Shown piece after piece: positions 34,922 to 47,200 of a stretch of DNA of 64,000 bases. Each line of letters starts with the position of its first letter. Positions within the stretch are counted from its first letter, which is position 1. This stretch comes from Papaver somniferum. Taxonomy: Eukaryota > Streptophyta > Magnoliopsida > Ranunculales > Papaveraceae. Made by a program: the position numbers and the translations under genes. The stretch is taken from contig NC_039358.1 of the NCBI RefSeq assembly GCF_003573695.1, positions 156,230,920-156,294,919 of the forward strand, in the 5' to 3' direction. The notes beneath the pieces were generated by a model. That model saw nothing but the letters and a program-made list of their open reading frames with translations, had not been told where the DNA came from and made no database searches.

Positions 34922-36652
34922 CCTCGTTGGGTCTAACACATGGAAAATAAATCTGGTGACGCGAAGTAAAGGTGCGATCAAATGACTCGAAACAAATAAC
35001 ATTCTCTGATACCATGTTAGAATGATGCGGTGGAAAGAGGTCAGCTTTCGGATTTTCTGGCGATTGATCATGAGTCTATTATTTCTCATCTTCAATTTGC
35101 AGATGACACATTGATCTTTCTTGATGCTTCGGTGGAGGAAGTTCTTCGTATCTTTACCATTTTGGTTGTGTTCGAAACTATTAATGGTTTGAAGCTGAAT
35201 TTAGATAAAAGTACCATGATTAGTGTGAGGTTGATGGGGTTATTGATGAGCTAGCTAGAGAACTTGGTTGTAAGACCTTGGAATGTCGATTGGAGCTCAT
35301 TGGCGTGTTTTAGTTTGGGAACATGTCTTGATTATAATGGAACAGAAGCTGGCGATGCGGAAGAAAAGGCAACTTAATAAAGCTGGTAGGTTAACTCTCA
35401 TTAAGAGTTGTCTTGCGATCCTACCAATTTACTACTTGCCTCTTTTTCATCTTCCGGTGAGTGTGGAAAAAAGAATGATTAGAACTATGCACAATTTTTT
35501 ATGAGGAGCGGTGGAAAGTAGAAGGAAAATTGTGTGGGTTTCTTGGAATAAGATTAGTGTTTCGAAGGTGCATGTGGGGCTAGGTGTGAAAAAACTGAGG
35601 AGAATTAATCAATCTCTTTTAGTCAAGTGGATTTGGAGATTTTCGAAGACCAAAAACAACCTTTGGAGGAAGCTAGTAAATGAAAAATTCGCCCATAATA
35701 GTGACTTGCTAGTCCCTGATATGGACAATCAGTCTCAAGGCAGGAAAGAGTGTTACAAACATGGTACCGGCGGTTCAGAGTATGACGGCCTTCACGACAA
35801 GAAATGGTAAAGGCATTCGTTTTTGGAAGGACCATTGGCTAGATAGAGGGAGATTGTAAGACTTGTTTCCAGTTGTTTACAAGGCGGCAAGGCTAAGGAT
35901 GCAACTATTTTTGAAATGATAGTGAATGGAGCTTGGAACTGTGAATTCAAGAGGCCTCTAAATTTGAATGAGCAGTTAGAATGGGATTTACTACGACGTG
36001 ATCTAAACCAAGTACCTTACTTTGTAGAGGCGGAGGACGAAATGGAGCTAATGGATAATTTCAGCACTTCAAGATGTTATGAACGTCTCACAGGCAATCT
36101 GGAAGAGTGCGGTTTTGACAAGTTTCTTTAGAAAATTCACTTCCAACCAGTGATATGTTGCAACATCGGGGTGTGACTATTAATAGTGAGCAGTGTGTTT
36201 TGTGCAATGAAGTACGAGAGTCTGCAAATCACATGTTCCTTCACTGTAAGTACTCTTTCGAGATTTGGAGATATTTCATCAAAGCTTTCAAGATAGGTGG
36301 GGCAATGCCAAGAACTTTATTTGAATTGTTCGAAGCGTGGTTTATCCATGTGCTACAAGGTAGAGGGAAGGATGTTTGGAAAATCTTACATCATGCGATT
36401 TATTGGATTTTTTGGAAGGAGAGGCATGGAAGGGTTTTTGGAGATCGACATAAGAGTGTGCAAGAGAATATTGATTTGGTTAAACAATTGGTAGTCTTAT
36501 GGTCTTGTGACAACTATACTTTTAAGTTTGTTGATCCTAGCTTAATTTGGAATAATTGGGACACTCTAGTATGTAGCCTTCTCTATATTGACCTTGGTTA
36601 CCGAAGGATTTTAGATAACCTAGACAACATGAGACTAATAATAATCTCAACA
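34922..36652 (-). mobile_element. TRIM internal copy and TRIM LTR ends enclosing LINE sequence
   Basis: 34922-35014 repeats the TRIM internal segment of 16375-16466 (CCTCGTTGGGTCTAACACAT...CTCTGATACCA), including the PBS TGGTATCAGAG on the minus strand (35014-35004). Next is TGTTAGAATG (35015-35024), a TRIM LTR start, and then LINE-derived sequence. At 36623-36652 an LTR end reappears (GAGACTAATAATAATCTCAACA), matching 16337-16366. So an LTR of about 110 bp appears opened by about 1.6 kb of LINE. Confidence 0.55.
35025..36622 (+). pseudogene. LINE (L1-type) ORF2 remnant: RT C-terminus and zf-RVT
   Basis: Reading across several frames: LQFADDTLIFLDASVEE (FADD active site of non-LTR RT), INGLKLNLDKS, RRQLNKAGRLTLIKS-type motif with LPIYYLPLFHLPVSVEKR, then VHVGLGVKKLRRINQSLLVKW, then a zinc-binding RT domain (CVLCNEVRESANHMFLHC) and WFIHV...IYWIFWKERHGR. 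The order is the C-terminal half of plant L1 ORF2. The N-terminal endonuclease and most of the RT are absent. There are several stops and frameshifts, and no poly(A) tail follows; the sequence passes straight into the TRIM LTR end. Confidence 0.78.
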
Positions 36653-38294
36653 TTTTGAAATCAAATTTTAGAGAAAAATGAGCGGGAAAACTAAGCCTAG
36701 ATAGTGTCGGCAGAAGAATTTACTGTAGAATAAGTTAACTTATTCGGGGTCTGATTGGGTGCACAAAACAAAACATCAGTTGATTGATTTACTGCGAAAA
36801 CAGATAGCTCTTAGAGTCTGTGGGACCAACATCAGTTGATTGATTTGGTGACCCTACAGGAAGCCCCGGTTCGAGTACTTTTTCATCAGTGGTCCAATGA
36901 ATATCTGGTCATACCACAACTAACTGCCCTCCCTAGTTCGACAGATGATAAACCCTTCCTGACCGAATATATGAAGGCACCGCACGAACACTTTGCTACG
37001 GGGACTGGTCCCATAAAAGTACTGATGAAGTACGTATGCATATCGATCTCTATCTATAGGCTTTGTTCTATAAAATGTTGAATTAACTGCAAATAATGTT
37101 TCCGAATATTGAGCAAATTCCAAAAAGTAAACCATCTGAGTTTCCCCTTGGATTCTGAAGGTGTAAAATGTTGAACGTCCGACTAATCCATGCTGCATGT
37201 GCAAAGTATGAAATTTGTACCTAGACAACGCGTTATTGACAGTTGTGACGCGGACCAGTGAGAAATTAACAAATGCGTCACGAAACCCAAGACCTGGACA
37301 CGGATGGGAAAAGTAAAGACATTGGTTTGGAAGTGACCCGAAAATCGAGATGGAGCAAGAGTCCAGAAAGATCTGCAAAAACCATTTTAAATTGCAAAAA
37401 AAAGGAAAATGTTTGAAAAATCTCATGTACTTTTTCTTGTAAAAAACTCATGAACTGTTGCTCCGTAATCATCTTGACTCTTGACGGTCTTGAGTCCAAA
37501 TGGAAGCAACTCGTGGCAATCGAGTTCCTGCGAATGTGCAGTAAATGCAATGGCGCAGAGCAAGGGATCTTCGAAAAAATCCAGATGTTGCAATCATATG
37601 ATATATAAGAAGTTGAAGAAATGCATTCGCGAAAATGAAAATGATTGATAGTAATTTGGACCATGCTTTAGATAGAAGTATAGAAGTGCTAAATATTTTA
37701 GGGCAGAATGGACAGCTCAAACAAAACTCGACCAGCCGACCCTACTCCATTCCGTTGGATTCTGATTAGCATGACCTAATAATCGAGGTCGTAAATTTAA
37801 TAACTAGTACCAAGTACACTCATCATTAACAGTATAATGTCTAATATAAAAATATATCGTCTGGGAAGTCACATTATGCTTGTTGAAACCCTTGAATTCC
37901 AAAAACGTTCGAGTTTACCAACATATTCTTGCGGAAGCGATAGACTGAGGTTGAATCTGATTAAGATAAATGTCTTATCTCAGCTATGGTTTTGCAACAA
38001 GAAATACAATGAGCAGTAGATGCGCTAGCAATACAACTCGCATATGCAAAAAGTTAATTTCATTTTCTGTGGATATAACTATACAATTTCTGCTATATTA
38101 GTACACAATACAGCATTACAAATATCATGAAGTCCATTAGAAAATAAAAAACAATCATAATTAGGCCTCCGTTCACACTTGCTTTTCTAGCAAGTCTGTA
38201 ATCTCTGAAGATTTTGATTAACTTTATCAGATGAAAATACGAAAATGTTGTAAAGGTATCTTGTTGTCGTGTATCCGGGGTCGGGGATTGTGCT
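36653..38294. other. intergenic stretch without a supported gene
   Basis: There are two copies of AACATCAGTTGATTGATTT at about 36772 and 36828. Open frames on either strand (36920-37426, 37278-37664) show no motif or splice pattern that I recognise. Confidence 0.5.
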
Positions 38295-38302
38295 CTCTAT
38301 AC

Positions 38303-38983
38303 CCTAGTTAGTAAGTTCGCATCATTCGCGAATTTTTCCGTATCACGAATTTTACCGTCTTATTCGCGTACGTTTGCAACTCCGAACCCAAGTCGCGTAT
38401 TATGTGGCATTTCCGAATTATTCGCGAACCGTTCACGAATTTTACGTATCCCGAATGATACGTCTGTTTAATTCGCCATAAATTCTTTAGCTTTTACTTT
38501 TCAAATACTCCATTTTTTGGGCTTTACTGCCTCCCGAGCATACACGACCGAATATTAGACGTGTTGTGATTTTTATGAAACAAAAACGACTGAAGAGATT
38601 TGAAGGTGAAGGTGAGAGAGATCTCAAACTCACTAACCAAGCATCTAAACCACCATACGACGTCCTCTTGGATAACTAATGTTGTATATATTATTAATAT
38701 CATCATATTAAGTTTATTTTTTCTTTAAACAACTCACACATATGCATAAAAATTGGTATATGACCTTATAAATACAAATTATTTGTTATATATAGATACC
38801 GAATTTTCAGAGCCGAACTCACATTTATAAATCGAATCATACACGTACGTATGTCGTTCCGAATTACTGACGAATCACGTCCCATTGACCGAATTTTGGA
38901 CTGAATCTGAATTTTACAAAACCATATAATACTCGTACGTTTGCCGTTCCGTACGTTTGCCGAATCCCGAATTACTAACTAGG
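38303..38983. mobile_element. Non-autonomous hAT-type transposon (681 bp)
   Basis: Terminal inverted repeats CCTAGTTAGTAA (left) and its complement TTACTAACTAGG (right) are flanked by a perfect 8-bp duplication CTCTATAC (38295-38302 and 38984-38991). An 8-bp TSD is the hAT hallmark. Subterminal regions are rich in ATTCGCGAA and ACGTACG-type short motifs on both strands. There is no transposase coding, so it depends on a partner element. Confidence 0.85.
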
Positions 38984-38991
38984 CTCTATAC

Positions 38992-39426
38992 AGCCACAGG
39001 CCACACTTTATCATCACGGTCGTATTTCTTCTTCCATAGGTAAAGTCCACATTCAGTGCACAAAGCAAGAATATATACCGAAATTAAGCAGAATCATTCA
39101 TCTCAGTACATGGACAAGTGATTCCTTCGAGGCAATGACATTCCTACTTGAACGTGTTTTTGGTAAGATGCTGGCACATATAGAATCATTAGCAACTCGA
39201 GCTTTGTTTGGGATTGCTGAAGCTTAAAAATAGTTTATATGGCTCGGGGACTCGTGGCGGTGATCAACTGGAAAGTAGATTAGCATCCTTTAGTGGATTT
39301 TCTTTTTCTTTTGCTTCTTTCTTTGTGTAGTCACCATGTGAGATATATATAAAGATTAGGGGTGAGTCGTGTACATACACTTATCTTTCTTCCTATACTA
39401 TACGTGGAGAAAAATCATGCTTACGG
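38992..39426. other. intergenic, nothing recognised
   Basis: No coding motif or repeat border is seen. Confidence 0.4.
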
Positions 39427-39603
39427 CCCGTTTGGATATAATTTTATTTCTGGTTTCCACTTCTCCAAAAATAGAAGTCAGAAGTCCAGATATTTTACTT
39501 TACAAAAATTTGACTTTTCTATTTCTAAAAGTCGTTCTGAAATTCTACATCCAAACCGATTTCTTGCTTTTTGAAAAATTATTTTTGGATATGTATCCAA
39601 ACG
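39427..39603. mobile_element. possible short inverted-repeat element
   Basis: CGTTTGGATA near the left end and TATCCAAACG at the right end form an inverted pair about 175 bp apart. The flanks show no clear duplication, so this is only a candidate MITE. Confidence 0.35.
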
Positions 39604-40994
39604 TGTTATTCTCGTATTATAGCACAACTTCGATAACATTTTCTTTCATAATGAAGCTATGCATAATCTTCTGAAATACCAAGATTCATCATTTACAAAA
39701 GTAAAAAAACCATATACCGGCATACTAATGACACCGTTCACCGAATCACCATCCAGATCACTTCTGATAATTTTAAAACTTCATTCTAATTTTCTATAAG
39801 AGATACTCCATAATAAAAACCAAAAATATGTGGAGTGTCAATGTTTTTTTTTTGGACAATCAACGTATTTCGATTCATTCAAATCAAAATCGTGATTACA
39901 CGTTCGCTTATAAGAATAACAAAAATATCAAAATACAAAATAATCAAAACCCTAATACAAATAAGGACATCAATTACAAGTAGATCGCGAAGAGAAAGAG
40001 CGATAAACAACAAAGATATCCAAAAAAATTTTATGTATAAGGGAGAGATGATGGTAAATCCGGAATTAAAATCTGACCATTTAATCTGATTGTATTATTC
40101 TTCTTCTTCTTCAATAAAAGATGCTCCTAATACAAAGGAGTACTTTTCCCATAAATTTGTCGATCCACACGAACACGGATGCCGATACAAAGCGATGTCG
40201 TGATGAATCGTTGGTGTTTTTGAATCAAGAATAGCAAGCCACGAACCAACCATTAAAATTTGAAGAACTCGCCCCACAACGACGAAGAAAAATCGTCCCA
40301 AAACGACGAAGAAATATGTCAAAAGACACCAAAAACGATGTAAAAACATCTTATTCAATTACCTACTATCAAAAACTTAAAAAAAAAATGAATTCTTGTT
40401 CAGATCTGGTCGAAAAGGGTCAAATCTGAACAAGACGGCTCTAGTTTTTTTTTTTTTTTTTAGAAAGGAAAGAAGAAGAGAAATGGAAAAGAGAGGAAAA
40501 AGAAGTATCCATGTTCTTAACACAATATACTGTACAGGGTGTTTAAACAATTGGAGGGTTTGAAAACCGCGGGCATTAAACATGAAAGGTATGGCCAATT
40601 TCATACGTAACATGGTTTGACCATAATTATCAACAGGCGCACATAACATAGGTACGTCCAATCCAACCCCAAATTTAATGAGTCCCACCACGCGACAAGT
40701 TTGATACATCCGGGTATTAATTTTATCCACCGTTTCTCATTTTCAAAAAGATCAGATTCCTTCGCCTCTAAACTTTATGTCAAGTTTTTCTTTAAGGAAA
40801 TTTCAGCGACAGAACTTATTGAAAAGAAAAAATATAATCTCAACTACACCCTCATTAATCCCAACCAAGGTGGTACGAGTACAAGGTTAAAAATGCAATT
40901 CTAGATATAAATTTCAATTAAGCCGTGTTTATGGGAAGGACGATTCTTTTACTCCTCACTGACAGCTCATCTATTCTCTCTACTCGTCTTTCCA
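39604..40994. other. upstream region of the SKS gene
   Basis: AT-rich sequence with short A/T runs (39840-39850, 40381-40390, 40443-40463). No gene is supported. The last ~200 bp are the likely promoter. Confidence 0.4.
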
Positions 40995-41004
40995 TCTATA
41001 AAAG
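40995..41004 (+). promoter_or_regulatory. TATA box of the SKS gene
   Basis: TCTATAAAAG about 237 bp before the start codon; transcription would begin near 41030, giving a roughly 210-base leader. Confidence 0.6.
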
Positions 41005-41240
41005 CAGCCAACAAATGTAGAGAGGTTAAAGAAAAAAATCTAAAACCATGGAGAGAGAGAATAACCAGAGTTTTTCTTAGATAACCTTGCAATGGTGCCA
41101 TAGAATCTGCATTTCTCCATAGATCTTGTTCAAACTGTTGTTCAGAAACTCATTTCTTTTGGTATCATACCTCAACAAATTTACAGAGAGACAAACAAAG
41201 GCTGTTCTTCAAAAACTCATTTGATTCCGAGAGAAGGAAA

Positions 41241-44200
41241 ATGAAAGATAATAACAGAGTACTCTGTTCCATCATTTTCTTGTTGTTGAGTGTTATTTCA
41301 ATTAATGCCGAAGATCCTTATAGATTCTTTGACTGGGTTGTTACTTATGGTGATATTTACCCTCTCGGCGTTAAACAACAGGTAATTATTTCATTTATTT
41401 TATCAGTTTATTGTTGTTTCGAAATTTCTTATTTCTTAAAAAATCAAAATGAATTACGAATAGGTTTTGCTGATAATGTGTGGTATTGGTGCAGGGGATC
41501 TTGATAAACGGGCAGTTTCCTGGTCCTCAGATCGACTGTGTGACTAATGATAACTTGATTATCAATGTCCTTAACAACTTAACAGAACCTTTTCTTCTCT
41601 CTTGGTAAGAAACAAACTCACTCATCAAACTAAATATTTCTCCTGATTTTTTTTTTTTTTTAATCTTAATAATTTTATATTATGGAATGTCGCAAAACAT
41701 TCGTCAATCACGGATTAATCAGCTTAGAGAAAGACCAGATCCATCTTAAATTCTTAATGCATTATTTGGAAATTAATACTACATTCAAAATCATAAATTA
41801 TATGGTCAATTAAAAGAATATAAAGGATATTTTTGTCATAAATTGCATAGGAAAGTATTTATTTGGTAAATCAAACAAAACACATGTATCAGATCCACGT
41901 TTTTGAATGGAGTTTGATTGGGTGCAACTCGATCTACTGCAGTAAAATGCTCGAACTAGATAGTGGGTGGCTGAATCTTGTTGACTTCTACTATGTCTAA
42001 CAACATTGAACCAAGGCAATCCCTGGACGTTTGTTCTGTACTGTTTGAACTGTGTGCACATGTGGCAGTCTTGTTAATTTGCTAAAGTAAAGGGTCTTGG
42101 TGACCACAAATTATGAATAAGATGCACACCGCAGTACTGAGTTTATGATATCACTCATGACCAAAACCTCAGGATTAATGGCAACTGCAAGATGAAACTT
42201 AGCTTATATAAAGACAACTCTCTTTATTGATGTTTAGAAAATCTCTCAAAACTAAACACAAGCTCTAATCTTGCTCATATAATCAACCACAACTTTGGTG
42301 ATCATATATATATATAGAATTATGAATTCCTTTTCCTAGTCCTATTACCTTATTACATGTTTTTCCTTTTCTTAGAACTTAGCTAGTTCCTAATTCTTAG
42401 AACCTCATGCATTTCTTATTCTTATCCTAACCAACTTGTTAGTGATTTCTATATTGAAGATTAACCAACATTCTCCCCGTTAAGCTTCAACCTTACCCGT
42501 GACATATCTTGTACTCCAATCAGTTGTCTCATTTCTTCAAACTTGATCCGAGCTAATGCCTTTGTCAATATATCTGCTTTCTGCTCAGTTCCAGGTATGT
42601 GTTCTGCGTTAATGATCTCCTTCTCGATACATTCTCGTATGAAATGATACCTTTTGTGAATGTGTGTTCGTCTTCCCATGAAACACTGGATTTTTAGTGA
42701 GTGCAATTGCAGACTTATTATCAATCTTGATGAGAACTTTTGCAGGTTCTCTTCCTTTGATTTCATCCAACAGTTCTTGAAGCCATATTGATTGTTTAGC
42801 TGCTTCTGTTGCGGCCATGAACTCAGCTTCACAGGATGAGAGGGCTACAATGTCTTGCTTTTGTGAACACCATGTAATAGGTGCTTCTCTTAGATAAAGT
42901 ATATGACCAGTTGTACCTTTTCCATCATCTTGGTCAATATTATGACTGTTGTCACTATACCCAACAATTCCTTTTGATCCTCCTCGACCATACTTCAATC
43001 CACAGCTGATTGTTCCTCTTAGATATCTCAATATCTGCTTTATTACATCACCATGAGACTTGCGTGGACTCTGCATATAACGGCTTGCTACTCCCACAGA
43101 GAAAGCCAAGTCTGGTCTTGTGTGTAATAAGTATCTTAGGCATCCAACATTTCTTCTATAACTCGTTGAATCAATCTCTGCTTCTTCTTGTGCCTTTGAA
43201 ACTTTAAGTCCAAACTCCATTGGTATCTTAGTTGGATTACAAGTTTCAAGTCCTGCTTCTTTCAGAATTCTCCTTGCATAAGCTTCTTGTTTAATCTGAA
43301 TCCCATCTACTCCTTGATGGACTTCTATGCCAAGGTAATAAGTGAGTTTTCCGAGGTCTGACATCTCAAACTTTGATGACATTTCTCTCTTGAACTCATT
43401 GATCACCTTAAGGGAGTTGCCAGTCAAAAATAGATCATCTACATAGACTGCAATCACAAGAAGCGTTCCCTTTTCTTCTCTTCTGTATACTGATGTTTCA
43501 TCAAAGTCTATGCCTGATTCTTGAACGTATCCCTTAGCTACAAGTCTCGCCTTATATTTGTTGACAGTAGCATTAGCATTCCGTTTTATTTTGAAGATCC
43601 ACTTAAGACCAATCACTTTTACCCCACCTGGCTTATCAATTAGAAACCAAGTCTTGTTTCTGTTGATTGAAATAATTTCTTCTCTACATGCTTGTGTCCA
43701 TTTAGTCGAGACCTTTGCTTCCTGAAAATTCCTTGGTTCATCATTAACAGAAAGTAGCATTATCTCACATTCTTCTGCAGCTTGAAGAACATAATCCTCC
43801 AGATACTGTGGCTTTTGTATCTGTCTTGTTGATTTTCGCAGTGGAATGGGTTGAGTTATTTCATCGATCTCTTCTTCTTCTTCTTCTACTTCTTCGTTAT
43901 TCTCAGTGTTTTCATTATTCTCTTCTTCTTCTTGATTAACATCATTGTTTCCATTGATATTGATGATTATGGGTCCTTCGCCTTCATCAATTACTTGACC
44001 CCATCTCATGTGAAACATTCCTGGATCCCTACTTGGTCCATCATTAGTTTCTTTCCAGTTCCAGTTTGCTTTTTCATCGAATACCACATCTCGACTCACT
44101 ATCACTCTTTTCGTTGTTGGATTGAATAATCTGTAAGCTTTGGATCCAGGCTAAATTCCTAGATTCACAAGAGTCTGAGATCGATCATCCAGTTTCTTAA

Positions 44201-47200
44201 GAGTTGCAGAATCAACTTTTGCGTATGCTTTGCAACCAAACACTCTTGAATGATCTATGTTTGGTTTTCTCTTTTGCAAACTTTCATATGGAGTCATGTC
44301 TTTCAGAGCTTTCGTAGGTATCCTGTTTATTAGGTATGTGGAGTGTCGTACAGCTTCTCCCCATAGATAATTAGGTACCTGCATAGCCTTTAAAGAACTT
44401 CTCGTCATCTCCATTAGAGTCTTGTTTCTCCTCTCCACCACTCCGTTTTGTTGTGATAGCCCTCGAACCATCTTGTTCTGAGACATAGTTTTTAAGGTTC
44501 TGAAACTTATGTGTCCTAACCTTGCGTGCCACTTCCATGTCTGATCTTCCAGTCTCATATTCAGACACAATGGCCTTCCAATCATGAGACTTATCTTGTA
44601 GAGTCTATTCTGTGAGCGTGAGACTCTAACTAAAAGTCTTCCACTTGGGTCATGAACTGTTAGATAATCTTGTCGCATCCTAACATCACATCCAACTTCT
44701 GTAGCCTGTCCTAAACTTAGAATGTTGCTTTGTAAGTTTGGGATGAAATAGATGTTTGTGACAAGCTTCTGTTCTCCGGTCTTGCTCTGAAATAGAATTG
44801 ATCCTTTCCCTTCAATTTCTACAGAAGATCCATCCCCAAACTTCACTTGTCCTTTGATTTTCTCATTGAGTTCAGAAAAGTAGTGTCTCTTACCAGTCAT
44901 GTGATTGCTGGCTCCATTATCTAAATACCAGATTCCTTCTTCTCCATCCTTTGATTCGTAGTTCTTTGGTATTAGTTTCCCTTCGTTTAAAAATACAACT
45001 TCGTGCATGAAAAGAGCTGTATCTGCTTCCCTTGTTTCATTCTTGTTTGTTTCTTCCATCTTTTGTATTCTTTCAGGGCATACAGAGGAGAAGTATCCTG
45101 GTTTATCACATCTGTAACAAATAATGTTTGATCTATCCTTCTTTTCTTTCCCTTGGTTTTGATCATTCTGAATTGTTGTTCTATCTTGTGAGTTAAACCT
45201 TCCTCCCCTTCCTCGGCCTCTGTTTCCTCTATCACCTCTTCCACGACCTCTTCCTCTTGTAGCAGAGTTTTGTTGGTAAGAGTTTGTGTACAAGAGTTTT
45301 CCTTGAGTTTCTCCATTGTTTTCTTCATCAAGGATTCTCTCTTCATATGCTTTCAATCTTCCAATTATATCTTCATAGCTAGTCTTCTTTAAATCTAAGA
45401 CTTGTTCGAGAGAAGCTATGATATGAATATACTTGGATCGTGGTAAACTATTGAGAAACTTCTTTACCAGTTTATCTTCATCAATGGATTGTCCAAGTGA
45501 CGCAGCTTTTGAGGCTATCTCTGATAGCTTTCCTGCAAAACTATCAATAGTATCAGTGTCTTTCATCTTCATTCTTTCAAATTCAGACATTAAGGTTTGC
45601 AGACGGGCTTCTTTAACTCGATCAGCTCCGAGATTACGTGCCTTTATTGCATCCTAAATTTTCTTTGAAGTTTCCTGTTCACCAACTTGTAGAACAAGAC
45701 ATTCTGGTATTGCTTGAAAGGGTAATCCAATGGCAACATTGTTTTTGTCTGGGTCCAATATACCAGGATCAATTGTTTCCCAAACTTTGTAGATTTTCAT
45801 CAGTACCTTCATTCTCATGGCCCATACTGTGTAGTTTGTGGCGTTGAGGATTGGAACTTGTATTGATGGTGGCGTGAACTGTTTTGCACCCACAATGGTG
45901 GTTTTGTTTTCCATGGCTCAGAAACAAGCTCTGATACCAATTAATGGCAACTGCAAGATGAAAATTAGCTTATATAAAGACAACTCTCTTTATTGATGTT
46001 TAGAAAATCTCTCAAAACTAAACACAAGCTCTAATCTTGCTCATATAATCAACCACAACTTTGGTGATCATATATATATAGAACTATGAATTCCTTTTCC
46101 TAGTCCTATTACCTTATTACATGTCTTTCCTTTTCTTAGAACTTAGCTAGCTCCTAATTCTTAGAACTTCATGTATTTTCTATTCTTATCCTAACCAACT
46201 TGTTAGTGATTTCTATATTGAAGATTAACCAACAAGGATCACATGGTTAGTGGTCCCACCAAATTGACTATGATGAGTTTATCAATTTGTTGATCCAACG
46301 ACGGAGTTTTGGATAAAAAATACCAAACTCCAAATGAATTGACCAAAACCCTAAGATTTATCTAATGCTCAGTTTAATTTCAAAAAATAATTTCAGTCTA
46401 ATGCTCAGTTTAATTTGTTAATCTATATCATGAAAAGTTGGGTTTTTTATTTTGGTTAGGAATGGATTACAACAGAGAAGGAATTCATGGCAAGATGGAA
46501 TGCCAGGAACAAATTGTCCAATTCCTCCTGGTCAGAATTTCACATACATTCTTCAAGTCAAGGATCAAATTGGTAGTTTCTTTTACTTCCCATCAACTGA
46601 TTTTCATAAAGCGGCTGGTGGATTTGGTGGTATCACCATTGCAAGTAGACCCAGAATTCCAGTTCCTTTCCCACCTCCAGCTGGTGATTTCTTTATTCTA
46701 GCTGGTGACTGGTACAAATCAAACCACACTGTAAGTTAAATTCCATTTCTTATTTCGAGCTCATTTATTAGTAGATAACTAGTGGGTTTTTTTTTCCTCT
46801 TTCAAAAATCTTAATATTTATGTGTGCATAATTTTTAGGATTTGAAAGCAACTTTAGATGGTGGAAGTAATCTTCCTTTACCTGATGGACTTCTCATCAA
46901 TGGCCGTGGATCAAATGGACATACTTTCACTGTGGAACAAGGTAAATTTATTGAATTATATTTAGGACATACATACAATTGCAATACCATGTGTATGTTA
47001 TTGATGGTCAGTCCTGGGTGCATGTCATTTATCTTAGAAAACTGGAGCTTTGTTTTACTGCAATACAAGTCCACCTGCTTGCTATTACAGTTTTGATAAA
47101 TTTTGCCATTCGTTTGCTTATATTTAAATTGTCATTGTGTGTTGGCAGGTAAGACATATAGGTTCAGAATATCAAATGTGGGGTTGGCATCATCGATTAA

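Larger units (their letters stand above)
42176..46234 (-). mobile_element. Ty1/copia element within intron 2 of the SKS gene
   Basis: 4059 bp with 295- and 293-bp LTRs, a 5-bp TSD, PBS and polypurine tract (minus-strand CTTAACGGGGAGAA before the LTR at 42470). The LTRs differ at about eight positions by eye, so the insertion is fairly young but not recent. It lies antisense to the host gene. The polyprotein is truncated by two internal deletions and carries point stops, so it is defective. Confidence 0.93.

Noticed and set aside
36836..37664. Overlapping frames on both strands in the intergenic region
   Set aside because: No recognisable domain, no matching splice sites to extend them, no promoter or poly(A) arrangement.
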